NCBI RefSeq assembly: GCF_030674635.1
Contig: NZ_CP089978.1
Location: 1,550,001 to 1,614,000 of the forward strand
Reading direction: 5' to 3'
Length of the DNA stretch: 64,000 nucleotides
Origin: Moraxella sp. ZY210820
Lineage (GTDB): Bacteria > Pseudomonadota > Gammaproteobacteria > Pseudomonadales > Moraxellaceae
The translations under genes were made by a program, and so were the position numbers. The notes under the pieces were generated by a model. That model was not told the DNA's origin and made no database searches. It was given only the letters and a program-made list of their open reading frames with translations. Shown here one piece after another: positions 38,801 through 49,039 of this stretch (its first letter is position 1; every line of letters starts with the position of its first letter).

Positions 38801-39811
38801 ATGCAAGACCGTTTAATTAGTGGTACTGAAAAAAAAGAAGACCAAATTGATAGAGCCATTCGCCCTACATCACTCGATGACTATATTGGTCAGCCGATTG
38901 TGCGTGAACAAATGGAGATTTTTATTGGTGCAGCACGTGGACGTGGCGAAGCCTTAGACCATACATTAATTTTTGGACCTCCGGGTTTAGGAAAAACCAC
39001 ACTTGCCAATATTATCGCTCGAGAAATGGGCGGAAATCTCAAATCGACTTCTGGACCTGTACTGGAACGTGCTGGCGATTTAGCCGCTCTACTCACCAAC
39101 TTGGAAGAAGGTGATGTGTTATTTATTGATGAAATTCACCGTCTTTCCCCAGTCATTGAAGAAATCCTCTACCCTGCAATGGAAGATTATCAACTCGATA
39201 TTATGATTGGAGAAGGTCCAGCTGCTCGCTCTATTAAGCTGGATTTACCACCATTTACCCTAGTCGCTGCCACAACCCGTACGGGACTTTTAACTTCACC
39301 ATTGCGAGACCGTTTTGGCATTGTACAGCGTTTAGAATTTTATTCTGTGGCGGATTTAAGCTATATTGTGGGACGTTCAGCTCGTTTGATGGGTATTGAT
39401 ATGACCGATGATGGGGCAACTGAAATTGCAAGGCGTGCTCGTGGTACACCTCGTATTGCCAATCGCTTGCTTCGCCGTGTGCGTGATTATGCCCAAGTCA
39501 AAGGTAATGGTGAAGTTACACAAGAAATGGCTCAAAAAGCCCTTGATATGCTCAATGTGGATAAATCAGGTTTAGATACACTCGACCGCCGTTATTTATC
39601 GATGCTGTTGGAACGTTTTGAAGGTCGTCCGACAGGTGTAGAAGCTCTTGCCGCCGCAATGGCAGAAGATAGTGGAACATTAGAAGATGTGATTGAGCCT
39701 TATTTAATTCAACAAGGTTATGTAATGCGAACCGCTCGTGGACGTATTGCCACCCATTTAGCATATGCTCAATTGGGTTTAACTCCGCCTGAACATTCAG
39801 TAAATCTATGA
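38801..39811 (+). CDS. ruvB: Holliday junction DNA helicase subunit RuvB
   Basis: RuvB is the AAA+ motor of the RuvABC branch-migration complex. Starting at ATG 38801 ([15 protein letters not shown]) gives 336 residues, the usual size. It has the Walker [10 protein letters not shown], Walker [10 protein letters not shown], sensor 1 AATTRTGLL, the Arg finger region GFRPG-like PLRDRFG and the C-terminal winged helix (RTARGRIAT). An earlier ATG at 38759 overlaps the MFS gene and is not supported; GAG lies upstream of the chosen start. Confidence 0.97.
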   Translation: MQDRLISGTEKKEDQIDRAIRPTSLDDYIGQPIVREQMEIFIGAARGRGEALDHTLIFGPPGLGKTTLANIIAREMGGNLKSTSGPVLERAGDLAALLTNLEEGDVLFIDEIHRLSPVIEEILYPAMEDYQLDIMIGEGPAARSIKLDLPPFTLVAATTRTGLLTSPLRDRFGIVQRLEFYSVADLSYIVGRSARLMGIDMTDDGATEIARRARGTPRIANRLLRRVRDYAQVKGNGEVTQEMAQKALDMLNVDKSGLDTLDRRYLSMLLERFEGRPTGVEALAAAMAEDSGTLEDVIEPYLIQQGYVMRTARGRIATHLAYAQLGLTPPEHSVNL

Positions 39812-39831
39812 TACTTCATAGATATAACATC

Positions 39832-39888
39832 ATTCTCAACTCATCAATGATTGATTGTATGTAGAGGCGAATAATTATTCGCCCCTAC
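39832..39888. repeat. Palindromic MITE-like element, copy 2 (5' part and palindrome)
   Basis: This begins ATTCTCAACTCA and shares TTGATTxTATGTAG with copy 1, then has a 28-bp palindrome at 39861-39888 (GTAGAGGCGAATAA / TTATTCGCCCCTAC, one mismatch). The right-hand side is degenerate, and similarity may extend to about 39950. It follows ruvB by 21 bp and could serve as its terminator. Confidence 0.65.
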
Positions 39889-40094
39889 AACATTAAATAT
39901 TTGCGTAATATATTAACTTACAATATGATTATTAATCATAAATAACAGTCAGCATACTTTCTAGACCACAACCACTATTTTAATCTCTATTCTAATTATC
40001 TATTTTATCTTCAATATGAGAACAAGAATAAATTTAATGATTGATTTTTTTGAATAAACTGTTAAGATGATATTTTTAAATGAGGAATATACCA

Positions 40095-40481
40095 ATGAAA
40101 AAATCTATTATTGCTACATTTGTTAGCTTAAGTTTAACATTAACAGCTTGTACAACAGCTACACTCAAAGATGCTCGCCAAGATACAACAGGTTTAGAGC
40201 AAGCTAAAGCGATGACTCAAGAAAATTTAGCAACCGCTACAACTGAAGCTAATATTGTTAATGCCGCAGAAAAAGCAACTTTGCAATCTGCCAAAGCAGA
40301 TAAACAAGCAGAAAAAGCTCAGCGTAAAGCTGATAAAGCTCAAAAGAAAGCCGAGAAAGCTCAAAAGAAAGCTGAAAAACGTGCCCAAAAAGCTGAGAAA
40401 CGTGCTAAACGTGCCGAGGCAAAAGCTAAAAAAGCTCAAGCTAAAATTCAAAAAGCAGAAGAATTATTACCTACTGAATAA
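40095..40481 (+). CDS. Small lipoprotein with Lys/Ala-rich coiled coil
   Basis: A 128-residue lipoprotein from ATG 40095, chosen because GAGG lies eight bases upstream. The signal sequence ends in LSLTLTAC (lipobox). The second half, about residues 70-122, is a run of AQKKAEKAQKKAEKRAQ-type repeats, a charged alpha-helix or coiled coil like the helical part of TolA. Such proteins may span or bind the cell wall, but that is inference. It carries its own terminator. Confidence 0.75.
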   Translation: MKKSIIATFVSLSLTLTACTTATLKDARQDTTGLEQAKAMTQENLATATTEANIVNAAEKATLQSAKADKQAEKAQRKADKAQKKAEKAQKKAEKRAQKAEKRAKRAEAKAKKAQAKIQKAEELLPTE

Positions 40482-40503
40482 TTCTGTCTACTATATTTGA
40501 TTC

Positions 40504-40538
40504 AATCATCACTCAAACCTTCATGTTGAGTGATGATT
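40504..40538 (+). terminator. Terminator of the Lys/Ala-rich lipoprotein gene
   Basis: A 13-bp perfect stem AATCATCACTCAA (40504-40516) / TTGAGTGATGATT (40526-40538) with a 9-base loop, 22 bp after the stop codon. The T-run is weak (TTCTTTAA). Confidence 0.65.
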
Positions 40539-40680
40539 CTTTAATGCGAGTAAATTTCATTCATAATCCAATTATCCACTTATTTTCAGCAATTTTTATA
40601 ACAATTTGTGATTAATAGTTGCTTTACTTTACATAACACGATTATAATAAAATAGTGTCATCTTATGAGGATATTCCATC

Positions 40681-40968
40681 ATGAAAAAAATTGCACTACT
40701 TGGATTATGTTCTGTTTTAGCAACAGGCTGTGCAACTCAAACTTATGTTCTTGCAGAACAAACTCAAGAGCAACCTACTTATAGCAAAGCACAAACTTTT
40801 TATGTTTCAGGTATTGCTCAACAACAAGCAGTAAATGCTGCTGCTGTATGTAATGGTGCAGATAATGTAACAACAATTAAAACTAAATTGACTTTCAAAA
40901 ACGGTGTACTTGGACATTTAACACAAGGTATTTACACACCACGTCAAATTATGGTTTATTGTAAATAA
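40681..40968 (+). CDS. Bor-like lipoprotein, copy 1
   Basis: A 95-residue lipoprotein: signal peptide with lipobox SVLATGC, then FYVSGIAQQQAVNAAAVC, NVTTIKTKLTFKNGVLG and GIYTPRQIMVYC. This matches the Bor family, named for the lambda lysogenic protein linked to serum resistance, in which F(F/Y)xxGIxQ, DAAxxC and LGIYTPxxxxVxC are conserved. The two cysteines of the mature domain are present. It is 12 bp upstream of a second copy. Confidence 0.85.
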   Translation: MKKIALLGLCSVLATGCATQTYVLAEQTQEQPTYSKAQTFYVSGIAQQQAVNAAAVCNGADNVTTIKTKLTFKNGVLGHLTQGIYTPRQIMVYCK

Positions 40969-40980
40969 TAGGATATAGCC

Positions 40981-41274
40981 ATGAAAAAATTAGTAACTTT
41001 AGCTGCTTTAATCACACTTACTGCAACAGGTTGTGCATCTCAAACGGCTCATTTACGTTCAAATCAAATTTCAGCATCTCATAGTGAAACACAAGCCTTC
41101 TTTTTAGGCGGTATCGCACAAGAAAAAACGCTTGATGCTGCAAAAGTATGTCAAGGTACACAAAATGTTGTGAAAGTTGAATCTAAACAAGAAGCAAGCG
41201 ATGTTGTACTAAGTGTCGTAACTTTAGGTATCTATACACCACGCACTGCAAAAGTTTTCTGCAATACACCATAA
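40981..41274 (+). CDS. Bor-like lipoprotein, copy 2
   Basis: A 97-residue lipoprotein paralogous to the preceding gene: lipobox LTATGC, FFLGGIAQEKTLDAAKVC, QNVVKVES and LGIYTPRTAKVFC. It appears closer to phage Bor in the C-terminal segment than copy 1. The two genes form a tandem pair and are probably co-transcribed. No phage genes surround them. Confidence 0.85.
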   Translation: MKKLVTLAALITLTATGCASQTAHLRSNQISASHSETQAFFLGGIAQEKTLDAAKVCQGTQNVVKVESKQEASDVVLSVVTLGIYTPRTAKVFCNTP

Positions 41275-41298
41275 TGATTTAACATCAGTCGTGCATAG

Positions 41299-41324
41299 CA
41301 TTGGTTTTCTATAAAAAACCAATG
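41299..41324 (+). terminator. Possible terminator after the Bor-like pair
   Basis: A 10-bp stem CATTGGTTTT (41299-41308) / AAAACCAATG (41315-41324) with a 6-base loop, 24 bp after the second Bor-like gene. No T-run follows, so termination efficiency is uncertain. Confidence 0.5.
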
Positions 41325-41367
41325 TCTAACACGTTATAAGTTTAATGATAAATATGTGAGCAAATAT

Positions 41368-41775
41368 ATGCGTGGTTTTTCATTCCCTATCCGTGTTTAT
41401 ATTGAAGATACTGATGCAGGCGGTATCGTTTATCACGCCAATCACATCCGTTTTATGGAACGCACTCGCACAGAATGGCTACGTTCATCAGGGATAGCTC
41501 ATTATTGGCATCAAAAAGACTATAATTTTGTCGTACATAAACTTGAAATCAAATATTTACGCCCTATTTTAATGGACGATTTAATCACGGTAACAGCAAA
41601 AGTATTAAGTTGTAAATCAGCCTCTTTTGTATTAGAACAAAATATTTATCGTGATGATACTCTTTTAGTCTCTGGACAAGTAGAATTAGCTTGTCTAAGC
41701 AAAGAAATGAAACCTTTAAAAATCCCCCAAGAAATTAAAACATTAATTGAACAACAACTTATACAAATGGCATAA
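41368..41775 (+). CDS. ybgC: YbgC family acyl-CoA thioesterase
   Basis: A 135-residue hot-dog fold thioesterase. The conserved motif YIEDTDAGGIVYHANHIRFM contains the catalytic Asp and the neighbouring residues of YbgC. YbgC hydrolyses acyl-CoA or acyl-ACP and is usually the first gene of the tol-pal cluster, but tol genes are not here. I chose ATG 41368 because GTGAG is upstream; GTG 41356 would add four residues. Its 3' end overlaps the convergent rluA by 17 bp. Confidence 0.9.
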   Translation: MRGFSFPIRVYIEDTDAGGIVYHANHIRFMERTRTEWLRSSGIAHYWHQKDYNFVVHKLEIKYLRPILMDDLITVTAKVLSCKSASFVLEQNIYRDDTLLVSGQVELACLSKEMKPLKIPQEIKTLIEQQLIQMA

Positions 41776-42421
41776 CACTATTAATCTGCACAATATGAGT
41801 TCGCAATGGATGCCGAAAAGATAAATGTGTTGCATGTAATGCCAAACGCCCTAATCGCCCTTGTTCAGGATAAGCATGATATAATTTATCACCAATAATT
41901 GCATATCCAATATAAGCTAAATGTAAGCGTAATTGATGTGAACGCCCTGTAATTGGGATTAATTGTACTAAAGTTTCATCGTATTGATTTAAATAATTAA
42001 CCGCTTGATATAATGTTAATGCTGGTTTACCTAGTTCAAAATCAACCTTTTGACGTGGACGCCGTTCCCAATCCGCAATTAATGGTACATCAATTTGTCC
42101 ATTACCTTGTAAATTTCCACTCACAATCGCATGATATTGCTTATCCACCTGCCGAGCTTGAAATAATTTACTCATCGCCACTTCCATATCACGATGTTTT
42201 GCAAATAATAAAATACCCGATGTTGCCATATCCAAACGATGAATGACTTTTGCTTGTGGAAATTGCTGTAAGATTCTCCAATAGGCACTATCATAATGTT
42301 CTGGCTGACGACCCATAACCGACAATAATCCTGCAGGCTTGTCAATTGCTATCAAATCATCATCTTCATAGAGTGTAATTAAAGGCTCTTGTGGTGGTGT
42401 ATAAATAAAATCTGACATCAT
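41759..42421 (-). CDS. rluA: Pseudouridine synthase RluA
   Basis: A 220-residue pseudouridine synthase. The catalytic Asp lies in HRLDMATSGILLFAK. Other RluA hallmarks are DKPAGLLSVMGR, DVPLIADWERRPRQKV and PITGRSHQLRLHLAYIGY. The short size without an S4 domain and the sequence pattern fit RluA, which modifies 23S rRNA U746 and U32 of some tRNAs. Confidence 0.92.
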   Translation of the reverse strand: MMSDFIYTPPQEPLITLYEDDDLIAIDKPAGLLSVMGRQPEHYDSAYWRILQQFPQAKVIHRLDMATSGILLFAKHRDMEVAMSKLFQARQVDKQYHAIVSGNLQGNGQIDVPLIADWERRPRQKVDFELGKPALTLYQAVNYLNQYDETLVQLIPITGRSHQLRLHLAYIGYAIIGDKLYHAYPEQGRLGRLALHATHLSFRHPLRTHIVQINSVMPFV

Positions 42422-42529
42422 TCAATATTGATAAATAAAGATTGTATTTTACTGTTTTTTCAATGATTTTTAAATTGTTTTTTTACTATTTCTCTATTTA
42501 TCAAACATTTTTATCATAATATAACAAAC

Positions 42530-42559
42530 AAAAAACCAAGCCCGAAGACTTGGTTTTTT
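42530..42559 (-). terminator. Terminator of the nuo operon
   Basis: An 11-bp perfect stem AAAAAACCAAG (42530-42540) / CTTGGTTTTTT (42549-42559) with an 8-base loop, directly after nuoN on the minus strand and ending in a T-run. Confidence 0.9.
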
Positions 42560-42573
42560 ATCGCATTTACTAA

Positions 42574-44145
42574 TTAATGATTATGCCCTGCATGACTACC
42601 GCCATTATTTAAATAATTTAAATAATCATGCAATGGAGAAACAATATCAACTTGATCTAAGACTGCGAGAATTGCATCAGGATATAAACCTAAAATCAAT
42701 ACCAAGGCAGATACTAGCAATACCATCACGCCACCCACTTGTTTCCCCCAATTTGCTTGTGGAGAAACTTGTTGAGCAGATTCTATAGGCTTTTTATATA
42801 AAGTTACAATCACACGTAAGTAATAATATAAACCAATACCACTACCTGCGATTAATAATAATGCTAACCACCAGCTTTGTCCATCAATTAAGTCTTTTAC
42901 AATTAAGAACTTAGCGATAAAACCTGCTGTTGCTGGTACACCTGCAAATGATAACATCATCACTGTTAAAGTTGCACTTAAAATTGGATGACGCCAGAAT
43001 AAACCATTATACGCAGATAATTGGTCGATATCATCGCCCTGATTACGGTATGGACTAGACATTAAAGTAATCACACCAAAAGCACCAATTGTCGTCAATG
43101 TATAAGTTAAAATATACATCGTTACACTTGGAATACTATAGAACATCATGCTAATTGGTGCTAGTAAAATATAACCAAAATGTGCAATTGATGAATACGC
43201 TAAAATACGTTTTAAGTTAGTTTGACGTAAAGCTAACAAGTTCCCCAACACAATTGAAGCAACTGCAAATACAGTTAAAATCACTTGAATTGATGGTAAA
43301 CCAATAATACCTGAAGCCAATAAATAACGAATAAAGAAACCTAAAGTCGCTACTTTAGCGGCAGTCGCTAGGAAAGTTGCGATTGGCGTAGGTGCACCTT
43401 GATAAACATCGGGTGTCCATTTATGAAATGGTGCTAATGATAATTTAAACGCCACCGCAAATAGCATTAAGCCCAAACCCAACACTACAAATGGATTATG
43501 CTCCATTTGATGTATTAAATTTTCAGTTGCAGGCATCACACCATCAGCTTGTACATAGAATGATAAATTCCCTGTATAAGCATAAACATAAGCCATACCC
43601 ATTAACAACATCGCAGATGCAGTTGCTGATAGCACCAAATATTTAATGCCTGATTCTAATGACTTACCACGTTGATGTGTATAAGCTAACAAGCCATACA
43701 CAGGAATTGACATCAACTCTAAACTAATAAAGAAAGAAGCATAATGTGAACTTGCCACTAACAGCATTGCTCCTACCACGGAGAATAGCATAAGTACATA
43801 TAATTCTTCTTTATTATTCTGATAGTTATCAATATAAGCATGAGATAAAGTACAACATGCTAAAGCCGCAATTAAAATCATGATTTGGTAGAATTGCGTA
43901 AAGCTATCTACCATAAACATACCCATCACGGAAGCCACAGCGATAGATTGGTGTGCATCAATTGCCGTTGCCCATTTGAACAACATATAAAATAAAGCAA
44001 TATTTAAGCCAATGACAGAAGCTGTTGCAATTAAATTATGGCTACGTTTGAGTGATGTTAAAATCATCACTATAATCGCCGTCAATGCCACAATTATTAC
44101 TGGCATTAACGGTAAAAAGTCATGTAAAGTTACTGTGAAGTTCAT
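42574..44145 (-). CDS. nuoN: NADH-quinone oxidoreductase subunit N
   Basis: An antiporter-like membrane subunit of complex I (523 residues, about 14 membrane helices). Typical segments are LELMSIPVYGLLAY, KYLVLSATASAMLLMGMAY, PFHKWTPDVYQGAPTPI and KRILAYSSIAHFGY. The C-terminus is His-rich (GGSHAGHNH). It is the last gene of the operon, 2 bp after nuoM, and is followed by a strong terminator. Confidence 0.97.
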   Translation of the reverse strand: MNFTVTLHDFLPLMPVIIVALTAIIVMILTSLKRSHNLIATASVIGLNIALFYMLFKWATAIDAHQSIAVASVMGMFMVDSFTQFYQIMILIAALACCTLSHAYIDNYQNNKEELYVLMLFSVVGAMLLVASSHYASFFISLELMSIPVYGLLAYTHQRGKSLESGIKYLVLSATASAMLLMGMAYVYAYTGNLSFYVQADGVMPATENLIHQMEHNPFVVLGLGLMLFAVAFKLSLAPFHKWTPDVYQGAPTPIATFLATAAKVATLGFFIRYLLASGIIGLPSIQVILTVFAVASIVLGNLLALRQTNLKRILAYSSIAHFGYILLAPISMMFYSIPSVTMYILTYTLTTIGAFGVITLMSSPYRNQGDDIDQLSAYNGLFWRHPILSATLTVMMLSFAGVPATAGFIAKFLIVKDLIDGQSWWLALLLIAGSGIGLYYYLRVIVTLYKKPIESAQQVSPQANWGKQVGGVMVLLVSALVLILGLYPDAILAVLDQVDIVSPLHDYLNYLNNGGSHAGHNH

Positions 44146-44147
44146 GA

Positions 44148-45758
44148 TTATGGTTTCTCCACAAGTGGTTGTTCTAAGCTTACAAGCGGTTGTGCCATTT
44201 GAGATGGTTCAACTGGCATTGGCAAATAACTGTTTACCAACCATTGCATACTTGAATGTGAAATATCTAAGAATGCTTGTGGTGCAAGACCTAACCATAA
44301 TAAACCCAACACACACACCATTAACAAACCGATTTCACGACAGGTTAAGTCTTTTAATGGATTTTGGCGTTTATCATTGTCCATATTCGGCGTACCAAAC
44401 ATCGTACGGTGAATCATGATTAAGGTATATAATCCTGCAAAAACCAAGCTTACAGCAGCAATAATGGTATAAACTGGATATTTTGCATACGAACCCATTA
44501 AAATCATAAATTCGCCTACAAAGTTACCTAATCCTGGAATACCCATCAACGCTGCTGAGAAGAAAATGATAAAGAATGGGAAATAACGGAATTGTCCCCA
44601 AACTCCACCCATCAAAGTCATATCACGTGTGCCTAAGCGTTCATATAACTGACCACAAATAATAAATAATGCTGCTGATGCTAAACCGTGAGCCAACATC
44701 ATTATCATTAAGCCTTGATAAGTCAAGATATTACCTGCATAAATCGCTAGTAATACAAAGCCCATGTGCGAAATAGAAGTATAAGCTAACAAACGTTTAA
44801 TATCAGTCTGTTGATACGCACACCATGCACCGTAGAATACACCAATTAAACCAAGTATAATTGCAATATCAGCAAATTGTGCTGAAGCTACTGGGAAGAA
44901 TGGGATCACAAAACGTAATAAACCATACGCTGCAGTTTTAATCAAAATACCGGCTAAATCTACAGAACCCGCTGTTGGTGCTTGTGCGTGTGCATCTGGC
45001 AACCAGCCATGCAATGGGAATACAGGTAATTTAACAGCAAAACCAATAAACAAGCACACCATAACAATATAAGCTAAAACAGGTGCTTGCATATCAATCA
45101 TGTTTGCAACTTGTAATAAGTAGTTGTAGTTAAAGCTGATTTGTTGTGTCATGCTATAACCAACAGCAACTAAAGTTAAAATACCAAGTAACATGATAAG
45201 ACCTGCCACTTGCGTATAAATAAAAAACTTTGTTGCGGCTGTAGTACGAGAAACGCCTGTTGCTCCACGATGTCCCCATAATGCAATAAGGAAATAAATT
45301 GGAACAAGCATTAATTCCCAAAAGAAGAAGAATAGGAACATATCAATGGCTAAGAATACACCAATAACAGCACCTAAACTCCACAGCAAGTTAAGATGGA
45401 AAAAACCAACACGGCGATTAATTTCACCCCACGAACAGCCCACTGCTAAAATACCTAATAAAGCAGTTAAGCCAACCATTAACAGTGATAATCCATCAAC
45501 CGCTAAATGAAAGTTAATACCTAAACGGCTAATCCATTGTACATTAAATTCAGCTGCCCAAGATGGAATTGGTTGTCCAAGCTCATAACTATATTGACCT
45601 TGTTTATACAATACAATCGTTAAAACAAAGGTGAGCAACATACCGATTAATGCAACCCAACGTGGAAATACATCACTGATTTTTTCAGCTAACCAACAGA
45701 TCAAGCCTGCAATAAACGGAATAAAAACCAATGCGGGTAAAAGTAGATTATTGTCCAT
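44148..45758 (-). CDS. nuoM: NADH-quinone oxidoreductase subunit M
   Basis: An antiporter-like membrane subunit of complex I (536 residues from ATG 45758). Landmarks are FFFWELMLVPIYFLIALWG, FPLHGWLPDAHAQAPTAGSV and RLLAYTSISHMGFV. ATG 45758 overlaps the end of nuoL by three bases and has GGGG at the right distance; the earlier ATG at 45788 lies inside nuoL and is unlikely. Confidence 0.97.
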   Translation of the reverse strand: MDNNLLLPALVFIPFIAGLICWLAEKISDVFPRWVALIGMLLTFVLTIVLYKQGQYSYELGQPIPSWAAEFNVQWISRLGINFHLAVDGLSLLMVGLTALLGILAVGCSWGEINRRVGFFHLNLLWSLGAVIGVFLAIDMFLFFFFWELMLVPIYFLIALWGHRGATGVSRTTAATKFFIYTQVAGLIMLLGILTLVAVGYSMTQQISFNYNYLLQVANMIDMQAPVLAYIVMVCLFIGFAVKLPVFPLHGWLPDAHAQAPTAGSVDLAGILIKTAAYGLLRFVIPFFPVASAQFADIAIILGLIGVFYGAWCAYQQTDIKRLLAYTSISHMGFVLLAIYAGNILTYQGLMIMMLAHGLASAALFIICGQLYERLGTRDMTLMGGVWGQFRYFPFFIIFFSAALMGIPGLGNFVGEFMILMGSYAKYPVYTIIAAVSLVFAGLYTLIMIHRTMFGTPNMDNDKRQNPLKDLTCREIGLLMVCVLGLLWLGLAPQAFLDISHSSMQWLVNSYLPMPVEPSQMAQPLVSLEQPLVEKP

Positions 45759-45759
45759 T

Positions 45760-47658
45760 TTAATGCCCCACAACCTGAATAACCACAAGTACCATTAATA
45801 AGACAATCATCGCTAATACAATACTGCTTGCATATTCACGCAATGAACCTGTTTGTCTTGTACTTGCCAAATGACTACCACCTTTAATGACTGCTGGTAA
45901 AATTAACCATACTTTATCAATTGGGTCTTTACCAAACAATTTTGCAAAGAACAAATAAGGCTTCACAAAAATTAAATCATATAAGGCATCAAAACCAAAA
46001 GCATTACGCCAAATATGTGCAATGCCTGCACCAAAACGAGTATTGGCAATTTTTTTCACACCATCATATGACATACTAAATAGTAAAACACCAATGATTA
46101 AACCTGTTAAAGCAATACTAATTGCTGTATATTCCACACTATGTTGTTGCTTAGCAATTTCTGTACTCACTTCAAATGCTGGAATTTTAGCTTGACTTAA
46201 AATATTCATTACAGGTGCTTGTAAAACTTTCGCTAACCCAGTAGATAAAACTAACAATACACCTAGCGGCAACCAGTAAGTAATACCTTTAATTTCATGA
46301 TAAGGTGTTTTCTCTTCGCCAAAGAACACTAACCAAATTAAACGGAACGTATAAATTGACGTTAAAAATGCACCAATCACACCCACCCAATATAATTGAC
46401 CATAAGTTTCAATGCCTGTTGTTGCACCATGTGCCCATACTTGCCATAAAATCGCATCTTTTGAGAAGAAACCGATGGTAATGAATGGAATGGCTGCCAA
46501 TGCACCACCACCAATCGCAAAACACGCAAATAAGAATTTATTATGCTTATATAAACCACCCATTTTCATCACGTTTTGTTCATGATGATATGCTATAATC
46601 ACCGCACCAGAAGACAAGAATAATAATGCCTTAAAGAATGCGTGTGTCAGCATATGGAATAAACCTGCTTGATATGCTTCCGCACCTACCGCCATAAACA
46701 TATAACCAAGTTGGCTCATGGTTGAATAAGCTAAAATACGTTTGATGTCAGTTTGTACTAAAGCAGCAAAACCAGCAACTAATAAAGTAATCGCACCTGT
46801 AATCGCAATAAATTGCATCACTTCTGGTGCCATTTCCATCACTGAGAATAAACGACTGGTTAAATAAACACCTGCTGTTACCATTGTTGCAGCGTGGATT
46901 AATGCAGATACAGGCGTAGGACCCGCCATCGCATCAGCCAACCATGTTTGTAATGGAATTTGTGCTGATTTACCTGCAGCCCCTAAGAACAACATCAATG
47001 CTGTCCAAATTGATAATGATGAACTTTGTGTCATCACCGTTGGTGCTTGCTCAACGATTGTTGCAATATGTAAAGTACCAAATTGTTGATAAACTAAGAA
47101 TAAACCAATCAATAAGAATACATCACCCACACGTGTTACAGTAAAGGCTTTAATTGCTGCCCAACCATTGTTTGGATTATTATAATAAAAACCAATCAAC
47201 AAATACGAACACAGACCAACACCTTCCCAACCTAAGAATAATAATGCTAAGTTATCACCCAACACCAATAACAACATACTGGCAACAAATAGGTTGAAAT
47301 AAGAGAAGAAACGAGCAAAACCAAATTCATCACCACGCATATACCATGATGCAAAAATATGAATTAAAAAGCCAACACCCGTAATCATGCCCATCATCAA
47401 TAATGATAAGCCATCTAAATGTAAGCTAAATGCTGGTGCAAAACCACCAACATTAAACCATGTCCATAAATGTTGTACATAGTAACTTTCGCCACTATTT
47501 AAAAAACTTACACCTGAAATGAAAGCGAATAATGCTGATAAACCAACCGCACCGACACCTATAATCGCTGCTACAGTTTCAGGTAATTTATCTCGTCCCA
47601 CTGCTAATAATACAAAGCCAATCAGCGGGAATAATACGGTTAAATATAAAGTACTCAT
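45760..47658 (-). CDS. nuoL: NADH-quinone oxidoreductase subunit L
   Basis: The largest antiporter-like subunit of complex I (632 residues), with the long lateral helix at its C-terminal end. Landmarks are [53 protein letters not shown] and [16 protein letters not shown]. It overlaps nuoK by 4 bp. Confidence 0.97.
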   Translation of the reverse strand: MSTLYLTVLFPLIGFVLLAVGRDKLPETVAAIIGVGAVGLSALFAFISGVSFLNSGESYYVQHLWTWFNVGGFAPAFSLHLDGLSLLMMGMITGVGFLIHIFASWYMRGDEFGFARFFSYFNLFVASMLLLVLGDNLALLFLGWEGVGLCSYLLIGFYYNNPNNGWAAIKAFTVTRVGDVFLLIGLFLVYQQFGTLHIATIVEQAPTVMTQSSSLSIWTALMLFLGAAGKSAQIPLQTWLADAMAGPTPVSALIHAATMVTAGVYLTSRLFSVMEMAPEVMQFIAITGAITLLVAGFAALVQTDIKRILAYSTMSQLGYMFMAVGAEAYQAGLFHMLTHAFFKALLFLSSGAVIIAYHHEQNVMKMGGLYKHNKFLFACFAIGGGALAAIPFITIGFFSKDAILWQVWAHGATTGIETYGQLYWVGVIGAFLTSIYTFRLIWLVFFGEEKTPYHEIKGITYWLPLGVLLVLSTGLAKVLQAPVMNILSQAKIPAFEVSTEIAKQQHSVEYTAISIALTGLIIGVLLFSMSYDGVKKIANTRFGAGIAHIWRNAFGFDALYDLIFVKPYLFFAKLFGKDPIDKVWLILPAVIKGGSHLASTRQTGSLREYASSIVLAMIVLLMVLVVIQVVGH

Positions 47659-47963
47659 CCACGCATCTCACTTGCAGCATCAATATCCAAATGATGGAAA
47701 CGATGATAAAATTGAAGAACAATAGCAAGACCAATACAGGCTTCAGCCGCAGCTAAGGTTAAAATCAAGATAAACATGATTTGACCATCGGGTTGTCCCC
47801 ATGCACTTCCTGCTAATACGAATGCTAACGCAGCAGCATTCATCATCACTTCTAAACTCATTAACATAAATAATAAGTTACGACGTACCATCACACCATA
47901 TAAACCAAGTGAGAATAAAATGGTTGCTAAAATCAAACCATGTTCTAAAGGAATATGACCCAT
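47655..47963 (-). CDS. nuoK: NADH-quinone oxidoreductase subunit K
   Basis: A small three-helix membrane subunit (102 residues). The segment [16 protein letters not shown] carries the conserved Glu, and the second Glu lies in [13 protein letters not shown]. Both are proton-path residues in complex I. It is flanked by overlapping nuoJ and nuoL. Confidence 0.97.
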   Translation of the reverse strand: MGHIPLEHGLILATILFSLGLYGVMVRRNLLFMLMSLEVMMNAAALAFVLAGSAWGQPDGQIMFILILTLAAAEACIGLAIVLQFYHRFHHLDIDAASEMRG

Positions 47964-48481
47964 TATTTTTCCTCCTCTTCACTTGGTTCACGTTTACCGA
48001 GATGATATGCAGCAACTAATGATGCCAATAATAATAAGGCTGCCACTTCAACCAACAGTAAATATTGAGTAAATAATGAAATACCCACTTGTTTAGGCTC
48101 AATAATTTTTGTACCTAATAATTTTTCAGAATGCGTAAATTCAGGTAAAAGCACCCAAACCAATGTTGCACCTAAAATAAAACTCAAACTTGCAGGCCAT
48201 GCCCATGCTGATGATGTAAGCCATTTGCGTTCTTGTTCAATAGTCGCTTGACCTAAATTCAACATCATCACCACAAATACGAATAACACCATAATCGCAC
48301 CTGCATACACAATCACTTCTAATGCCCCCGCAAAAGGTGCACCAACAATGAGAAATATGCCAGCAACTGCAAGTAAAGATACAATAAGACTTAATAAAGC
48401 ATGTACAGGATTAGTATTGGTAACGACACGAATAGTTGAAATAATCGCCACCAATGCCATCAAATAAAACGGCCACATCAT
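47963..48481 (-). CDS. nuoJ: NADH-quinone oxidoreductase subunit J
   Basis: A membrane subunit of complex I (172 residues, five helices), with [20 protein letters not shown], the family signature. The C-terminus is charged ([10 protein letters not shown]). Start and stop overlap with the neighbours nuoI and nuoK. Confidence 0.96.
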   Translation of the reverse strand: MMWPFYLMALVAIISTIRVVTNTNPVHALLSLIVSLLAVAGIFLIVGAPFAGALEVIVYAGAIMVLFVFVVMMLNLGQATIEQERKWLTSSAWAWPASLSFILGATLVWVLLPEFTHSEKLLGTKIIEPKQVGISLFTQYLLLVEVAALLLLASLVAAYHLGKREPSEEEEK

Positions 48482-49020
48482 GGTAATAAACTCCGTACAT
48501 CAATCGGTGCAGACTCTTTTTGTGCCTCACCTTTATCTTTACCCTGTATCGCCATACCTGTTACACGATAGAAGTTATAATCAGGATATTTACCTGGCCC
48601 TGAAATTAATAAGTTTTCTTTTTCATACACCAAATCTTGACGTACATATTCTGATAATTCAAAATCAGGTGTCATCTGAATTGCTGTAGTCGGACACGCT
48701 TCTTCGCACATACCACAGAAAATACAACGTGAAAAATTGATACGGAAAAATTCTGGATACCAACGCCCATCTTCACGTTCAGCTTTTTGTAAAGAAATAC
48801 AACCTACAGGACACGCCACCGCACACAAGTTACACGCTACACAACGCTCTTCACCATCTGGGTCTCGTGTTAAAACAATACGTCCACGGAAACGTGGTGC
48901 AGTCAATTGCTCTGCAGGCACTTCAGGGTACAAAATTGTATCTCGTGGACGGAAACCATGCGTAAATACCATGTACAATGAACGTACAATCGACCCTACA
49001 CCAGCTAGAAGTTTATACAT
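48478..49020 (-). CDS. nuoI: NADH-quinone oxidoreductase subunit I
   Basis: The peripheral-arm subunit with two 4Fe-4S clusters (180 residues). Both ferredoxin motifs are intact: [12 protein letters not shown] and [12 protein letters not shown]. The N-terminal amphipathic helix that contacts the membrane arm is present. It overlaps nuoJ by 4 bp. Confidence 0.98.
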   Translation of the reverse strand: MYKLLAGVGSIVRSLYMVFTHGFRPRDTILYPEVPAEQLTAPRFRGRIVLTRDPDGEERCVACNLCAVACPVGCISLQKAEREDGRWYPEFFRINFSRCIFCGMCEEACPTTAIQMTPDFELSEYVRQDLVYEKENLLISGPGKYPDYNFYRVTGMAIQGKDKGEAQKESAPIDVRSLLP

Positions 49021-49039
49021 TTTCTTATATCTCCTTGCC

